A stretch of 64,000 nt of DNA from contig JADJNA010000055.1 of assembly GCA_016709305.1 (NCBI GenBank), forward strand, positions 62,001 to 126,000. The letters are read 5' to 3'. Each line of letters starts with the position of its first letter. Position 1 is the stretch's first letter. Shown piece by piece: positions 50,707-61,300 of the stretch. The position numbers and the translations under genes are program-made. Under the pieces are notes generated by a model. The model was not told the origin of the DNA and searched no databases. It was given only the letters and a program-made list of their open reading frames with translations. Source of the DNA: Candidatus Villigracilis saccharophilus (lineage in GTDB: Bacteria > Chloroflexota > Anaerolineae > Anaerolineales > Villigracilaceae).

Positions 50707-51225
50707 TTACGCCAGATGAAGAAAAAGAATGAAAAAAAATACCAGTGCGATCAACCATAATATGAACGCGCCGATCATGACGATCCATGCGCGGCGGCGA
50801 TCAATTGCCTGGATGGGCCGGCGTAGTAATTGTATGGCGGCGATCATCGCCAGCGGAGAGATGATCAGTGTGCCCAAGCCGGCTGGGATCAGTCCGACGA
50901 CAGCCAAACCCAGCCAGTGGGTGGCTGTTTGTGCGGGAGGAGAGTTTTGGGGCGGAAAAAGCTCTGCCATTGCCCGGTTTTTGGGATGAATGAATTGAAA
51001 TTCTTCAAAGGTACGGACTTTGTAATTAACGTCAGTCTCCCCCACATAAGCAAGGAAGGCATCTTTTCTCAGGATTTTCTGCATAGTTTCATAAAGCCTT
51101 TGCCGCGCATCGATATCTTCTGGATTCAATTCAAGTACTCGATTAAGTGCGGTGACCGATTCCTCCAAGGTCTCACTGGTATTGGCGAGATGTAGTGATG
51201 AAGACGGCTCGGTTATGATTTCCAT
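50707..51225 (-). CDS. TPR-like membrane protein beside GT2
   Basis: A 172-residue protein with a TPR-like N-terminal helical pair ('SVTALNRVLELNPEDIDARQ') and two C-terminal membrane helices ('WLGLAVVGLIPAGLGTLIIS' and 'WIVMIGAFILWLIALVFFFI'). It ends 7 bases before the GT2 start and so is probably its helper subunit. No named family. Confidence 0.65.
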   Translation of the reverse strand: MEIITEPSSSLHLANTSETLEESVTALNRVLELNPEDIDARQRLYETMQKILRKDAFLAYVGETDVNYKVRTFEEFQFIHPKNRAMAELFPPQNSPPAQTATHWLGLAVVGLIPAGLGTLIISPLAMIAAIQLLRRPIQAIDRRRAWIVMIGAFILWLIALVFFFILFLHLA

Positions 51226-51290
51226 ATGATCTTTTGGGTTGCGATAATGGCGAAGAAATTCTGATATTAAGTTTTATTGAAAAGAACCTG

Positions 51291-51677
51291 CTAGATCGGC
51301 AAACGTTCCCGCACTTTTGCCAGGATCTGATGATCGGTCATTTTATCGGCAGGTTCAACGGAAAGGATGTGCGCCTTAAGTCCTTCAAGCTCGATCCGTT
51401 TTACCAGCTCGCCTTTTGCTTCGCCAGGACCAAATATCTTGATCGAGTCCGCTTCACGAATGACCGCAATGATCTCTTCATAATAAGTATTGAGATGGTT
51501 TTCAAATTGGCGGTCTCGTACGTCTTCCGAGGAGCCATCCTCCGAGCCTGTACCGCTTGTGAAACGTACACGTTTCTCCATGTTTGAAGTGATGGTTTTG
51601 ATCTCTTCCCCCGCCTCTGTGATAAGAACGATCACGGCCTTGCGATGGTCGATCCATAAACCTGCCTGCTTTTTCAT
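51291..51677 (-). CDS. paralog 2 of the 'KQAGLWIDH' family protein
   Basis: A 128-residue relative of the gene at 25688. Shared: 'KQAGLWIDHRKAVIVLI', 'SIKIFGPGEAKGELVKRIEL' and 'LKAHILSVEPADKMTDHQIL'. It starts after 'aaggagatcgtt'. The two lie 26 kb apart, both among stress genes. No function is known to me; it may belong to the eRF1/host-attachment-like class. Confidence 0.6.
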   Translation of the reverse strand: MKKQAGLWIDHRKAVIVLITEAGEEIKTITSNMEKRVRFTSGTGSEDGSSEDVRDRQFENHLNTYYEEIIAVIREADSIKIFGPGEAKGELVKRIELEGLKAHILSVEPADKMTDHQILAKVRERLPI

Positions 51678-51733
51678 AACGATCTCCTTGTGAATACTGT
51701 GGGGGGAATGAGTTTTGATCCATGGTGGTTGTG

Positions 51734-52369
51734 TCAGGACCAGCGTCTGTGCACGGGGAAAGTCGGCAGAGATTCGATCTGATGTTTGTCAATATTCAGG
51801 AACAGGGTATCATCGCCGCTATCTGCTTTTGCAGAGATCGGGATGATCACATCCTTCTCGCCCCACAGATGTCCCTGCCTCATCACCAAATGTGTAATGT
51901 GACCGCTATCGGGGTTGACCACGAATTCATCCACGCGGCCTACATAGCCATCGGTCGCCTCTACGCGGGTGCCGCGATGCACGGCCAATTCTCCGGCAGG
52001 GATCTGTTGATTCTCGACAGTGACCGGCACCATGATCTCAGAAGTAACATAAGGCATATAGAAATACGACCCCAGACCGGATATTCCGCCGCGATAGCCC
52101 GCATAATCCAACACTTTCTCTTCAACGAATTCAGTTTGAATGAACGGAGCCATCTTCTCCAACTCGACCTTGCTGCAGGTCAGGCGGATCGTGTTGGCGA
52201 TGGTTTCCTTCACAGAATCAACAGGCACGATGTACTGGGTGTTGGGAGAAGCATCGGCCTTTACCACCAGATGGGTGACCTTGTTATTAACCGGGTTGAT
52301 CAGCACATAGACTGATACCCCGCAAATACCGTCCGTACATTCCACTTTGGCTTGCAGTGGGATTTCCAT
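51734..52369 (-). CDS. double PRC-barrel protein
   Basis: About 211 residues with two PRC-barrel-like repeats: 'SVYVLINPVNNKVTHLVVKA' in the first half and 'VDEFVVNPDSGHITHLVMRQ' in the second. PRC barrels bind partners at the membrane or the ribosome. The start at 52369 follows 'ggaggtataaaa'. It lies between the second KQAGLWIDH gene and the sixth repeat copy. Confidence 0.82.
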   Translation of the reverse strand: MEIPLQAKVECTDGICGVSVYVLINPVNNKVTHLVVKADASPNTQYIVPVDSVKETIANTIRLTCSKVELEKMAPFIQTEFVEEKVLDYAGYRGGISGLGSYFYMPYVTSEIMVPVTVENQQIPAGELAVHRGTRVEATDGYVGRVDEFVVNPDSGHITHLVMRQGHLWGEKDVIIPISAKADSGDDTLFLNIDKHQIESLPTFPVHRRWS

Positions 52370-52430
52370 TTTTATACCTCCAGCAAATTTATGAATTCCA
52401 GCGTGATTGGAGCACAATACCAATCATCAA

Positions 52431-52503
52431 TTCATCATATAACAAACACACCCCAGCCGCATCCATCGGCTGGGGTGTGTTTGTCTCCGCCATTTGGGGG
52501 AGA
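52431..52503 (-). repeat. stem-loop repeat, copy 6
   Basis: Perfect 18-bp stem ACAAACACACCCCAGCCG / CGGCTGGGGTGTGTTTGT (52442-52459 with 52467-52484), loop CATCCAT, tail CTCCGCCATTTGGGGGAGA, leader TTCATCATATAA. It lies 29 bases from the stop of the NarL-type regulator. Confidence 0.88.
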
Positions 52504-52531
52504 CGGTAGCACGAAAGTGACTGTCATTTGG

Positions 52532-53179
52532 TTACGAAATAATCCGGTTACGCAGCGCCAGTGTCACCGCTTCGGTGCGGCTGGCAACGCCTAGTTTGGA
52601 CAGCACATTGCTGACATGCGATTTGATCGTGGACGGGCTGACGGTCAACCTGCCCGCGATCTGCGTGTTATTCAAACCTTCCACCATCAGAGCCAGCACT
52701 TCACGCTCGCGTTCGGTTAAGTCCAGGCCGGGCGTGGGCGGTTGATTCGCAGTATCAACCAACGCTTGCGCGGCAGCCGGTGAGAGCGTGGCGCGGCCGG
52801 CGTGTGCAGCGCGGATCGCGCGCGCCAGTTCATCCGCAGAGACATCTTTCATTAAGAAACCGATCGCCCCAGCCTCCAGCGCGTTTTTAACCAGATCGCC
52901 TTCCTTGAAACTGGATAGCGCGATCACCTGCACTTGCGGGTATTTCTCACAAATGATACGTGTCGCGCTTGCCCCGTCCATTTCAGGCATGACCATGTCC
53001 ATCAACACCACATCCGGAACAGTCTTATCGCACAGTTGGACAGCGGCAAGACCGTTCTCTGCTTCCCCCGCCAGCTCAAAATCATCAAAAATTTTCAAGA
53101 TGGTAGCCAATCCCCTACGTACCATGGCGTGATCATCAACGAGCATAACCCGAATGGGGTTGGGGAAAGAGTTTGTCAT
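52532..53179 (-). CDS. NarL/LuxR-family response regulator
   Basis: A 215-residue regulator: receiver with phospho-Asp in 'PDVVLMDMVMPEMDG' and Lys in 'AIGFLMKDVSADELARAI', and a C-terminal LuxR helix-turn-helix 'LTEREREVLALMVEGLNNTQ' with 'SPSTIKSHVSNVLSKLG'. It overlaps its kinase by an ATGA. It starts after 'aaggagacatt'. Confidence 0.95.
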   Translation of the reverse strand: MTNSFPNPIRVMLVDDHAMVRRGLATILKIFDDFELAGEAENGLAAVQLCDKTVPDVVLMDMVMPEMDGASATRIICEKYPQVQVIALSSFKEGDLVKNALEAGAIGFLMKDVSADELARAIRAAHAGRATLSPAAAQALVDTANQPPTPGLDLTEREREVLALMVEGLNNTQIAGRLTVSPSTIKSHVSNVLSKLGVASRTEAVTLALRNRIIS

Positions 53180-54765
53180 AATGTCTCCTTGTCAAATATC
53201 TTAAGTGTGGGTGTTTTCGTCCAACAGATCTTGATCTCAGTACCCTGCGCAGGCTGGCTTGCAATGGTCAACAGCAGACCGGCGGCTTCCGCGCGTTCGC
53301 GCATCATCCCCAAACCATAATGGCCTGAAATCTTATGTTCAACATCAAACCCCTGGCCGTCATCATAAATACGCAATTCCACGACCGCATCATCCTGCCT
53401 TACAACCATGACGACCTTGCCAGCCTTCGCATGTTTGGCGATATTATTTAGCGATTCCTGACAGATACGGTAAAAAGCGACTTGCACTTCGGCGGGCAGA
53501 GTCAACTCTTTTGGAACGGTCAGATCAACGGGCAGGTTGGTGCGGCCTTCGATGGCGCTCCCCAGCTGGTGGAGCAGGTCGCCCAGATCCGAATCGATCA
53601 ACGTGGAGGGACGCAGTTCCGCCAGCAGTGCGCGCATCTCCGCCATGGCTCCGCGGGTCAACTTGCGCAGGTCAATGAGCGAACGCCGCGCTTCGTCTTG
53701 ATCGCGATCCCACAAGCGCGGCAACACTTCGGCAATTAATCCCGCCGAAAAAAGGGACTGATTGACAGCGTCGTGCAGATTGCGCGCCAGGCGCTGTCGT
53801 TCTTCCAATACCGCGAGCGCCTGGGCCTGTCCATATAGTTCAGAGTTGATCATGGTGATGGCGGCCTGATTGGCAACACTAAGAGCCAGATCAGCGTGGT
53901 GGGCTGTGAAAAAATCGCGCTTATCGTGCGCCACACCCACGCCGCCGATGATACGACCTCTGACAGCCAGCGGCACCCACATCCACGATTGCATTCCCTC
54001 GAGCAATACACTTGCCCTATCCTCCAGGAGCGAACGCAGAAATTTCGCCTGCGGATCATCGCTCCGCACATCTGCGACTCGAATGGGACGATGCCGGTTG
54101 AACAATACCGTCAAAGTCTCAGGGGCATTCAAGGGAATGTGGATCGGCTCGAATTCTTCCAGCGAGCGCGTCCCCCGCATTGCCAGGGTGATCAAGGCAG
54201 AATCTTTCAACGCGAACAGCCCGCCATGGGCATACTCGATGATCTTGCGCAATTGGTCCAGGATCAAACCAGGTTGGAGTTCCAGCGTGGAAGCCAAGAT
54301 ATAGGAGATCTCCAAAAGGGTGGCCTGCTCATTCGTGCGGATCTCAACCCGCTGGCTGAGCAATTGTTCGATCTGGATGCGTTTGCTGACATCACGAACG
54401 ACCCCAAGCATGCAGGCCCGTCCTTGATACGTGAACTCCGTTCCGCGCCATACTGCGAAAAAAGTTGTGCCATCGCGATGCACATCCAGCACCTGAACAT
54501 CGAGCAGACCGTCCAACCGAAGCTCCTGAATAGAGTCGCTAAACACAAATTGGCTGTCAGGGTGTATGCATGTTGTCAATTGTTTTCCGATGAATTCTGC
54601 CAACGGGAAACCATGCATCATACAAGCCGCAGGATTGGCTTCGAGCACCAGACCAGTTTCCAAATCACTGATGATCAATCCGTCAACAACTGATTCAAAA
54701 ATATTTTGGTATGTGTCTTTGTTCTCTTTAGACGATAATAGGTTTGGGTCTTTGTTCATAAGCAT
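53176..54765 (-). CDS. NarX/DegS-type histidine kinase (PAS-GAF-HisKA_3)
   Basis: A 529-residue cytoplasmic kinase. PAS (about 18-135), GAF (about 150-300), HisKA_3 with His in 'RLARNLHDAVNQSLFSAGLI', and an HATPase with 'YRICQESLNNIAKHAKAGKV' and 'DDGQGFD'. No membrane helix is seen, so it senses an internal cue through PAS/GAF. It is coupled to the regulator by a 4-base overlap and to the DUF1003 gene by a 10-base overlap. Confidence 0.93.
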   Translation of the reverse strand: MLMNKDPNLLSSKENKDTYQNIFESVVDGLIISDLETGLVLEANPAACMMHGFPLAEFIGKQLTTCIHPDSQFVFSDSIQELRLDGLLDVQVLDVHRDGTTFFAVWRGTEFTYQGRACMLGVVRDVSKRIQIEQLLSQRVEIRTNEQATLLEISYILASTLELQPGLILDQLRKIIEYAHGGLFALKDSALITLAMRGTRSLEEFEPIHIPLNAPETLTVLFNRHRPIRVADVRSDDPQAKFLRSLLEDRASVLLEGMQSWMWVPLAVRGRIIGGVGVAHDKRDFFTAHHADLALSVANQAAITMINSELYGQAQALAVLEERQRLARNLHDAVNQSLFSAGLIAEVLPRLWDRDQDEARRSLIDLRKLTRGAMAEMRALLAELRPSTLIDSDLGDLLHQLGSAIEGRTNLPVDLTVPKELTLPAEVQVAFYRICQESLNNIAKHAKAGKVVMVVRQDDAVVELRIYDDGQGFDVEHKISGHYGLGMMRERAEAAGLLLTIASQPAQGTEIKICWTKTPTLKIFDKETL

Positions 54766-55274
54766 AACCTTTTTCCAAGTTCAATATCTTGAAGACGGTA
54801 TATTTCAGCCAGCACGTCTTCCGCTTTGGTTTCCATTTCATGATCCGCCAGATCGCTATTTGCGTGATCCACGATATTCAATTTGTCCTGAATCGCATCA
54901 AGCATTTGCAAAACTCGTGTCAATTCGTGTTCGGTCAACAGGCCAATATGTAAATGCAAGTTAGCTCGGCGTTCAGTCTCTTCGCTCAAGCGGTTTTGGC
55001 TGATAAGCACGAATGTTGAATGAAAAATCGCCTCCAGTGAAACGATCATGGTCAATAACCCATACGGGAACGGGTCAAATGCGCGCAGGCCGTACCATCC
55101 GGCGTTCAAAACGATCCAAACTCCGAACCAGAAGATATGCACATACACAAAGATCAGCCGTCCAGAAAAGAAGGTGATCACATCAGCAATTCGTCCCTGT
55201 AAGGTGCACTCACGTGCGGCTTTTGTGCGCAGATGAATGATCGTGCGTATATTTTTCTCGATCACCTCGCTCAA
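54756..55274 (-). CDS. DUF1003 membrane protein
   Basis: A 172-residue DUF1003 protein: 'RIADVITFFSGRLIFVYVHI', 'FDPFPYGLLTMIVSLEAIFH', 'LISQNRLSEETERRANLHLH' and a helical tail. As written it starts at TTG 55274 with no ribosome site, and an in-frame TGA lies upstream. An A7 run at about 55290 suggests that one extra base hides an ATG that would add about ten residues ('NPALSEVIEKN'). Small membrane protein of unknown role; it is probably the first gene of the kinase operon. Confidence 0.82.
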   Translation of the reverse strand: MSEVIEKNIRTIIHLRTKAARECTLQGRIADVITFFSGRLIFVYVHIFWFGVWIVLNAGWYGLRAFDPFPYGLLTMIVSLEAIFHSTFVLISQNRLSEETERRANLHLHIGLLTEHELTRVLQMLDAIQDKLNIVDHANSDLADHEMETKAEDVLAEIYRLQDIELGKRLCL

Positions 55275-55347
55275 TGCAGGGTTATCTTTTTTTGTGTTTC
55301 ATCTTCCTTTAGAATAGATTGACTTGATTTCATTTCGAACTCCAAAT

Positions 55348-58300
55348 TCATTGTACGTCTTTTGATAATGATTGTTTCATTACAATCCGCACTTCATGCG
55401 GAAAACCGTCATTTATAAGCGGGATCAGTTTCCCGATCAGCAGTTTTTCATCCAGAATAACCTGCAAAACACCTTGATTGATATTGCCTGGATTCTCCAC
55501 ACTGACCTTGTAATGGGTAGTGCCAAAACGATAATCCAATGTATAGCCCGGCCAATCACGCGGAATGCACGGATTGATATTCAGCGCATCCCCGACTCGC
55601 GTAACCCCAAGAATGGCTTCAATGCCCAGGCGATACATCCAGGCCGAGGAGCCCGTGTACCAGGTCCAGCCGCCCCGGCCGATGTGCGGAAACACACTAT
55701 AAATATCAGCGGCGATCACGTAAGGTTCCACTCTGTAGCGCACAACTTTCTCGCGTGTATCCGCGTGATGGATGGGATTCAACATACCGAAGAGATGCAT
55801 GGCGCGGTCTCCCTGCCCGAGTTTGGCAAATGCCCAGGCGGTCCAAATGGCAGCGTGCGTATACTGCCCGCCGTTCTCGCGCACCCCCGGCAAATAGCCT
55901 TTGATGTAACCGGGGTCATGCATCGACTTATCGAAGGGCGGAGTAAAGAGCAGGATCATCTGCTCGGCTTGTTTGACCAGTTTGCCATTCACAGATTCCA
56001 TTGCCTGTAATGCGCGTGACGAATCCGCCGCACCCGACAAGACCGCCCACGATTGCGCGATCGAATCGATCTGACATTCAATATTTTCATGCGACCCCAG
56101 GCGCGAGCCGTCATCATAGTAAGCGCGCAGATACCATTCGCCGTCCCAAGCTTGAGTCTCAATGGATCGAGATAACTTCGCGGCTTGTTCAAGGAAAGGT
56201 GCAGGATCGTCATTCATCAATACCATCAATGATGCAAACCGTTGAAGCGTGGTGTGCAGGAACCAGCCAAGCCAGACACTCTCACCGCGTCCCGCCATGC
56301 CGACACGGTTCATGCCATCGTTCCAGTCGCCGCCGCCCATCAAAGGCAGGCCATGCTTGCCGGATGTACTCCCTTTTTCGAGCGCGCGCCGGCAGTGCTG
56401 GTAAAGCGTCGCCAGATCGCTTGTTGATTCGTACTGCGTATATCGTTCCGCCTCATTTGGTTTGAGCGGGTCACCATTTAGGAATGGAATTTTCTCGCTC
56501 AAAATAGATTCGTCGCCAGTGGCGGAAACATACTCCGCTGTGACATACGGCAGCCAGAGCAGGTCATCTGAAAAGCGCGTGCGTACTCCGCGCCCGGCCG
56601 GTGGATTCCACCAATGCAGGACATCGCCCTCCTCGAATTGATGCCGCGCCGCTTCCAAAATTTGCGCGCGTGCAAGGTCAGGTCGGGTATGCAAAAGCGC
56701 CATGACATCCTGCAGCTGGTCGCGGAATCCAAACGCTCCGCTCGATTGATACAGCGCAGTGCGCCCCCATAAACGACAGGCCATGGTTTGATACATAAGC
56801 CAGCGATTAAGCATTAGGTTCATGCCCGCATCAGGAGTTTCGACCACGATGGCATTCAGGATGTCATCCCATTGAAGTTGAACGGACTCCCAGATCGCAT
56901 CCACCTCCGCCCCGGTTTGGATCTGTCCGATCAACGCCAGACTCTCGGCCCGATCCCTGCCCTCCCCGATCAGGAAAAAGACTTCTTCCATCGCACCGGG
57001 CGCGAGGTCCACATGCAGTTGAATGACCGCGCACGGGTCAACACCGGCGTTGACCGAGCTGTCCAATCCAATGCGTCCGAGCGCTGCGGGAGCGCGCATA
57101 CTTCCCATGCGCCCCAAAAATTCTGTGCGGTCGGTGGTGATATTATGCGGCTTTTTATTGGACGCCAGAAATGCCACGCGTTCGCCAAACTCGCTGTTGA
57201 AATGATTAACTGCAAGCAGGGCATTTTCATCCGCGACAAACTCCGGCATGATATGGGCTTGATTCGTGTCCCGCGTTGTGCCGAGTACCCACTCCAAGTA
57301 ATAAGTGACCGTAACGCGCCGCGGACGGTCCCACAGGTTTTGCAAACGCAGCTCCACAATTTTGACCGACGCATCAGCTGCAGCGAACACCCGCATGTTT
57401 TGATTAAGCCCGTGACTCTGACTTTCGAAGATCGAATAGCCCGCCCCATGCCGAATCACATGCGTGGTAGCAGCACCGGCGGGCATGGGGGTGGGCGACC
57501 AGGCCAGCCCAGTCTCTTCATCGCGTATGTAAATTGCTTCGCCGGGCATATCTGTTACCGCGTCATTGCGCCAGGGAGTCAATCGATTTTCACCGCTATT
57601 CTCTGCCCAGGTACTGCCCAGGCCTGATTCGGAAACCAGAAAACCGAATTTCGGATTTGCGATCACATTTACCCATGGTTGCGGTGTGCGCTGTCCAGGC
57701 TTGAGATGGATGACGTACTCTTTGCCATCAGGGCTGAATCCGCCGAGACCGTTACCTATTTGCAAGCCATCTGGCAGGGCAAGTGAAACTGTCGGCTCAG
57801 GGTCAAGCATCGCGGAGAGTGATGCGGTGAACTGCGGCAGTCGCGTTGATTGAACGATTAAACGCAGAGCGTGGTCAGCCAGTGTCCCGCCCTTTTCATC
57901 CAAAATAACACCCGCCACAGTTTCAAATAATATCTTATCAGCTTGTCCGAGCTGATCGGTACGCTGCACAAAGATCCCATCGCGTTGATTCAACGAAGCC
58001 TCCGCGCCCATGCGGCGGATCTGACGAAGGATGGCATTGTGCAGGTCAAGGGCGTAGCCTGTATCCTGATCGTTCAGGATGATCAAATTGATCGTGACAT
58101 GATGACCGCGCCAGTAGCTGAAAGCTTGCAAGGCTTCACGCAGCAAGGGCGTTTCGCCGTCGCGGACACGCACCATTAGGATCGGGAAGTCGCCCGAGAT
58201 ACCAAATGCCCATAAACCGGATTGTCCCTTTTGGTTTTGAGCGAGAATATGCGGCGCAGCGCGCAGGGTTCCAGTCGGATAAAGCAATGCAGATAAGAGA

Positions 58301-61300
58301 CGCTGAATATTTTCTACCGCAAAGGCGTTCAAGCCAAGTTCGAGCAATTCACGGTCACTGCGGGCGCGCGCGTCATCAAAGGCGCGGTGAATGGATTGCC
58401 CGCTGCGGTAACGGGATAATTTCTCCAGAGCTTCGGCGCGCGTGGGGGCGGCCAGTGTTAGAAATGTGACCCGCGTTTTAGCGTGCGGCTTCAGGTCAAT
58501 TTTTTGCGCCAGTGAAAAGATCGGGTCAAGGGTTCCGCCGGTAGTGCCTGAAAGACGGCCTTTGGATCTATTCAACGCCTGCGGAGTGTGCATGGTTTGT
58601 GACCTGCCCAGAAATTTGGCGCGGTCACTTTCATATTCGCCAGTCACTTTGCGCCCGGCTTCGATGACCATGGCATGGATCAGCACAACATTTTTTTCAT
58701 CTGCGGAGCGTGGGCGGCGCTGGAACAAAAGCGCATTCTCATTGGGCAGATATTCGCTCTCGATAAAAAGTTTGTTGAAGGCCGGGTGACGACGGTCAGC
58801 AGACTGTGCCGCCAGCACTACTTCGCCGTAACTGGTCAACTTCAAACGGCGTGGAGAATTGCTGTCATTCAAAATGTTCACGCGGCGGATCTCGACTCCG
58901 TCGGTACTGATGGTGACGCCGGTACGCAGAGAGATGCCTTGATCCCAACGCTGGAATTCAACCTTATGCGGATAGAACATGACTTCCTGCTGTTCCGGCG
59001 CGCATCCAATGGGTTGATTGGTCGTTGACCAGAGCGCTCCGCTCTCGCGGTCCTGCAAATAGATCCACGTGCCCCACTGGTCGAGTGTCGCGTCGGCGTG
59101 CCAGCGGGTCAATGCGAATTCGTGCCATTGACTGTAGCCGCTGCCGGCGTTGGTGATCAGCACACTGGATTCACCTTGGGAAAGTACATGCACTAGCGGC
59201 ATGGGACTGTCCACTGGGACTCGCCACGGCTCACTGCTGACGAGCCGAATCCCCTCCGGCAGATCCGACGGATCATCGGGATGCGGGTATTCGATCGGCG
59301 GGTTCTGCGGAATTTTTTCCTGAAGCAGAAGTTCCACACTTTGAATATGTTCATCCGCGTGGAAGCGCCGCACCATGACATCGTTTGATAAATAATTGCA
59401 GGCCGCCACCAGGATCATGCCCTGATGATGCGCCATGTAGGATCTCACAATGGCATAGGCCTGCCCGTCTGATTGGCGAGTCTTTGTATAATCGAGCGCC
59501 TCATAAAATCCAAAACGTCCGAGCATCTTCAATTCTTCCAGATGCTTCATATTCTTGAGCACGGTCTGTGGCTGTAGTGAAAGTCCTAGCAGAGACGCGT
59601 ACGGGGTAATCACCAGATCATCGGGCAAATCGCGTTTGTATCCAAGGTCCGGAACACCAAACGCCTGATACTGATAGTTCTGATTTGCATCAAAAGCAAA
59701 ATATCCTGATTCGGAAATGCCCCAGGGAACCTCCCTTTCCTTGGAGTAATCCACCTGCGCATCAAGCGCAGCATAACTGCTGTCTGAAAGAAATGTGCCG
59801 ATATAGTTTTTCGTGAACAGGGTCGGCATTAAATATTCGAACATGGTGCCGCTCCATGAGAGCAAAACCTGCTTGCCGTTCACCTTTGTTACAGGCCGCC
59901 CGAGATGCTGCCAATGGCTGTGCGGCACATCACCTTTTGCGATCGCGATTAAGCTGGCAATCCGCGCTTCAGAGGCAAGCAGGTCATAGAAACTCGGGTC
60001 CAGTTTTTCTGTGCTGGCGTTGTAGCCAATATGGAACACCTGACGGCGCTCATCAAATAAAAAGCGAAAATCCATATTGATCAGAGCGGTGTGGGCATGA
60101 TCCGCTAACTCTTGAAACCCGATCAGTAAAGGTGTCACGGTCATCCTGGCCGTTGATAGATCGTCATCCAATTTTTGACACCAATCCCGCGAAGTCTCAT
60201 CCTGCATCTGCGCTTTGAAAATATTCAATGCGGATTTGATCCGCACATATAAAGCGCCCGCTTCTTTTAGCGTTGGTAATTCAAGCGGCAGGCTTTCACG
60301 AAAAAGCTGCCAGGCGGGTGTTTGGGACACAGGCGCATTGTCCATGCTGCTGAGCCAGGGCGCGAATAGATCCAAGCTGCGCCGCATATCCTGCAGGTGA
60401 TGCTGCATCAGGTCGAGATAAAGTTGCAGATCGGTCAGGGATTCGGATTTGAGATTGGGATGACTCTCAAGCAGTTCCATCAAACGATGCGAGACTCTTT
60501 CCCAGCCCTCGCCTGAGAGCCAGACGAGGGTCATCATCCACGTTGATGGCTGGTTCTGGATGGCGCTGACGCGCTCATAAATACTGGTCAATTCAACTTC
60601 GAAAGATTCTATGGATGCGTGCGGATTATTTTTTTCCAGCGCCTGCAAGACCTCTGCCAGAATATCCAGGATCACGAGCAGTCCCTGCCAGCGTTTGTTG
60701 TCCATCAAAGAAGCATCAGGCAGGGTAAGGCAGCCCTGCTTAAGCGTGATCAGGCACGCCGCCAGATTGCCGCTATCAACTGTGGAAATGTAGCGGGGAG
60801 GCAGCGCTGTCAGTGTTTGTGAGTCGTACCAGTTTAGAAGATGACCGCGATAATGCTCCAGCTTATCCATGTTTTCAAACGTCGAGCGCAAACGAACTGC
60901 CAGTTCAAAAAGTCCCATGTAGCCCAAGTCGTATGCGGATAATGTTGAAACCAATAACAGACCAATATTGGTCGGCGTGGTGTAATGCGCCACACTTCCG
61001 CGCGGAGTTTCTTGAAAATGATCGGGGGGCAGCCAATGATCATTGGGGCCGGCGAACTGTTCAAAGAAAGCCCAGGTGCGGCGCGCCAAACGCAGAACTT
61101 GTCTGCGTTGAGGTTCAGAGAGCGGAGTGGTGGTATGTCTCACAGGCCGGCTGATCATGCTCGCGATCTGTGGAGCCAAAAGCCAGACAATCAGAAATGG
61201 CAGCGCGGCCCACAGGGCGCTTGGATTGAAAATAGCAATCGTTGTCCCTAAAAGAACAGTGAATACCAATGACCAGGTCATTTCCCGCCATGTTTCGTAA

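Noticed and set aside
29495..52503. CRISPR array made of the six repeats
   Set aside because: The copies are kilobases apart and each follows a different gene; there are no regular spacers and no cas genes.
56001..57627. Plus-strand frames inside ndvB
   Set aside because: These are shadow frames of the GH94 coding region with no independent signals.
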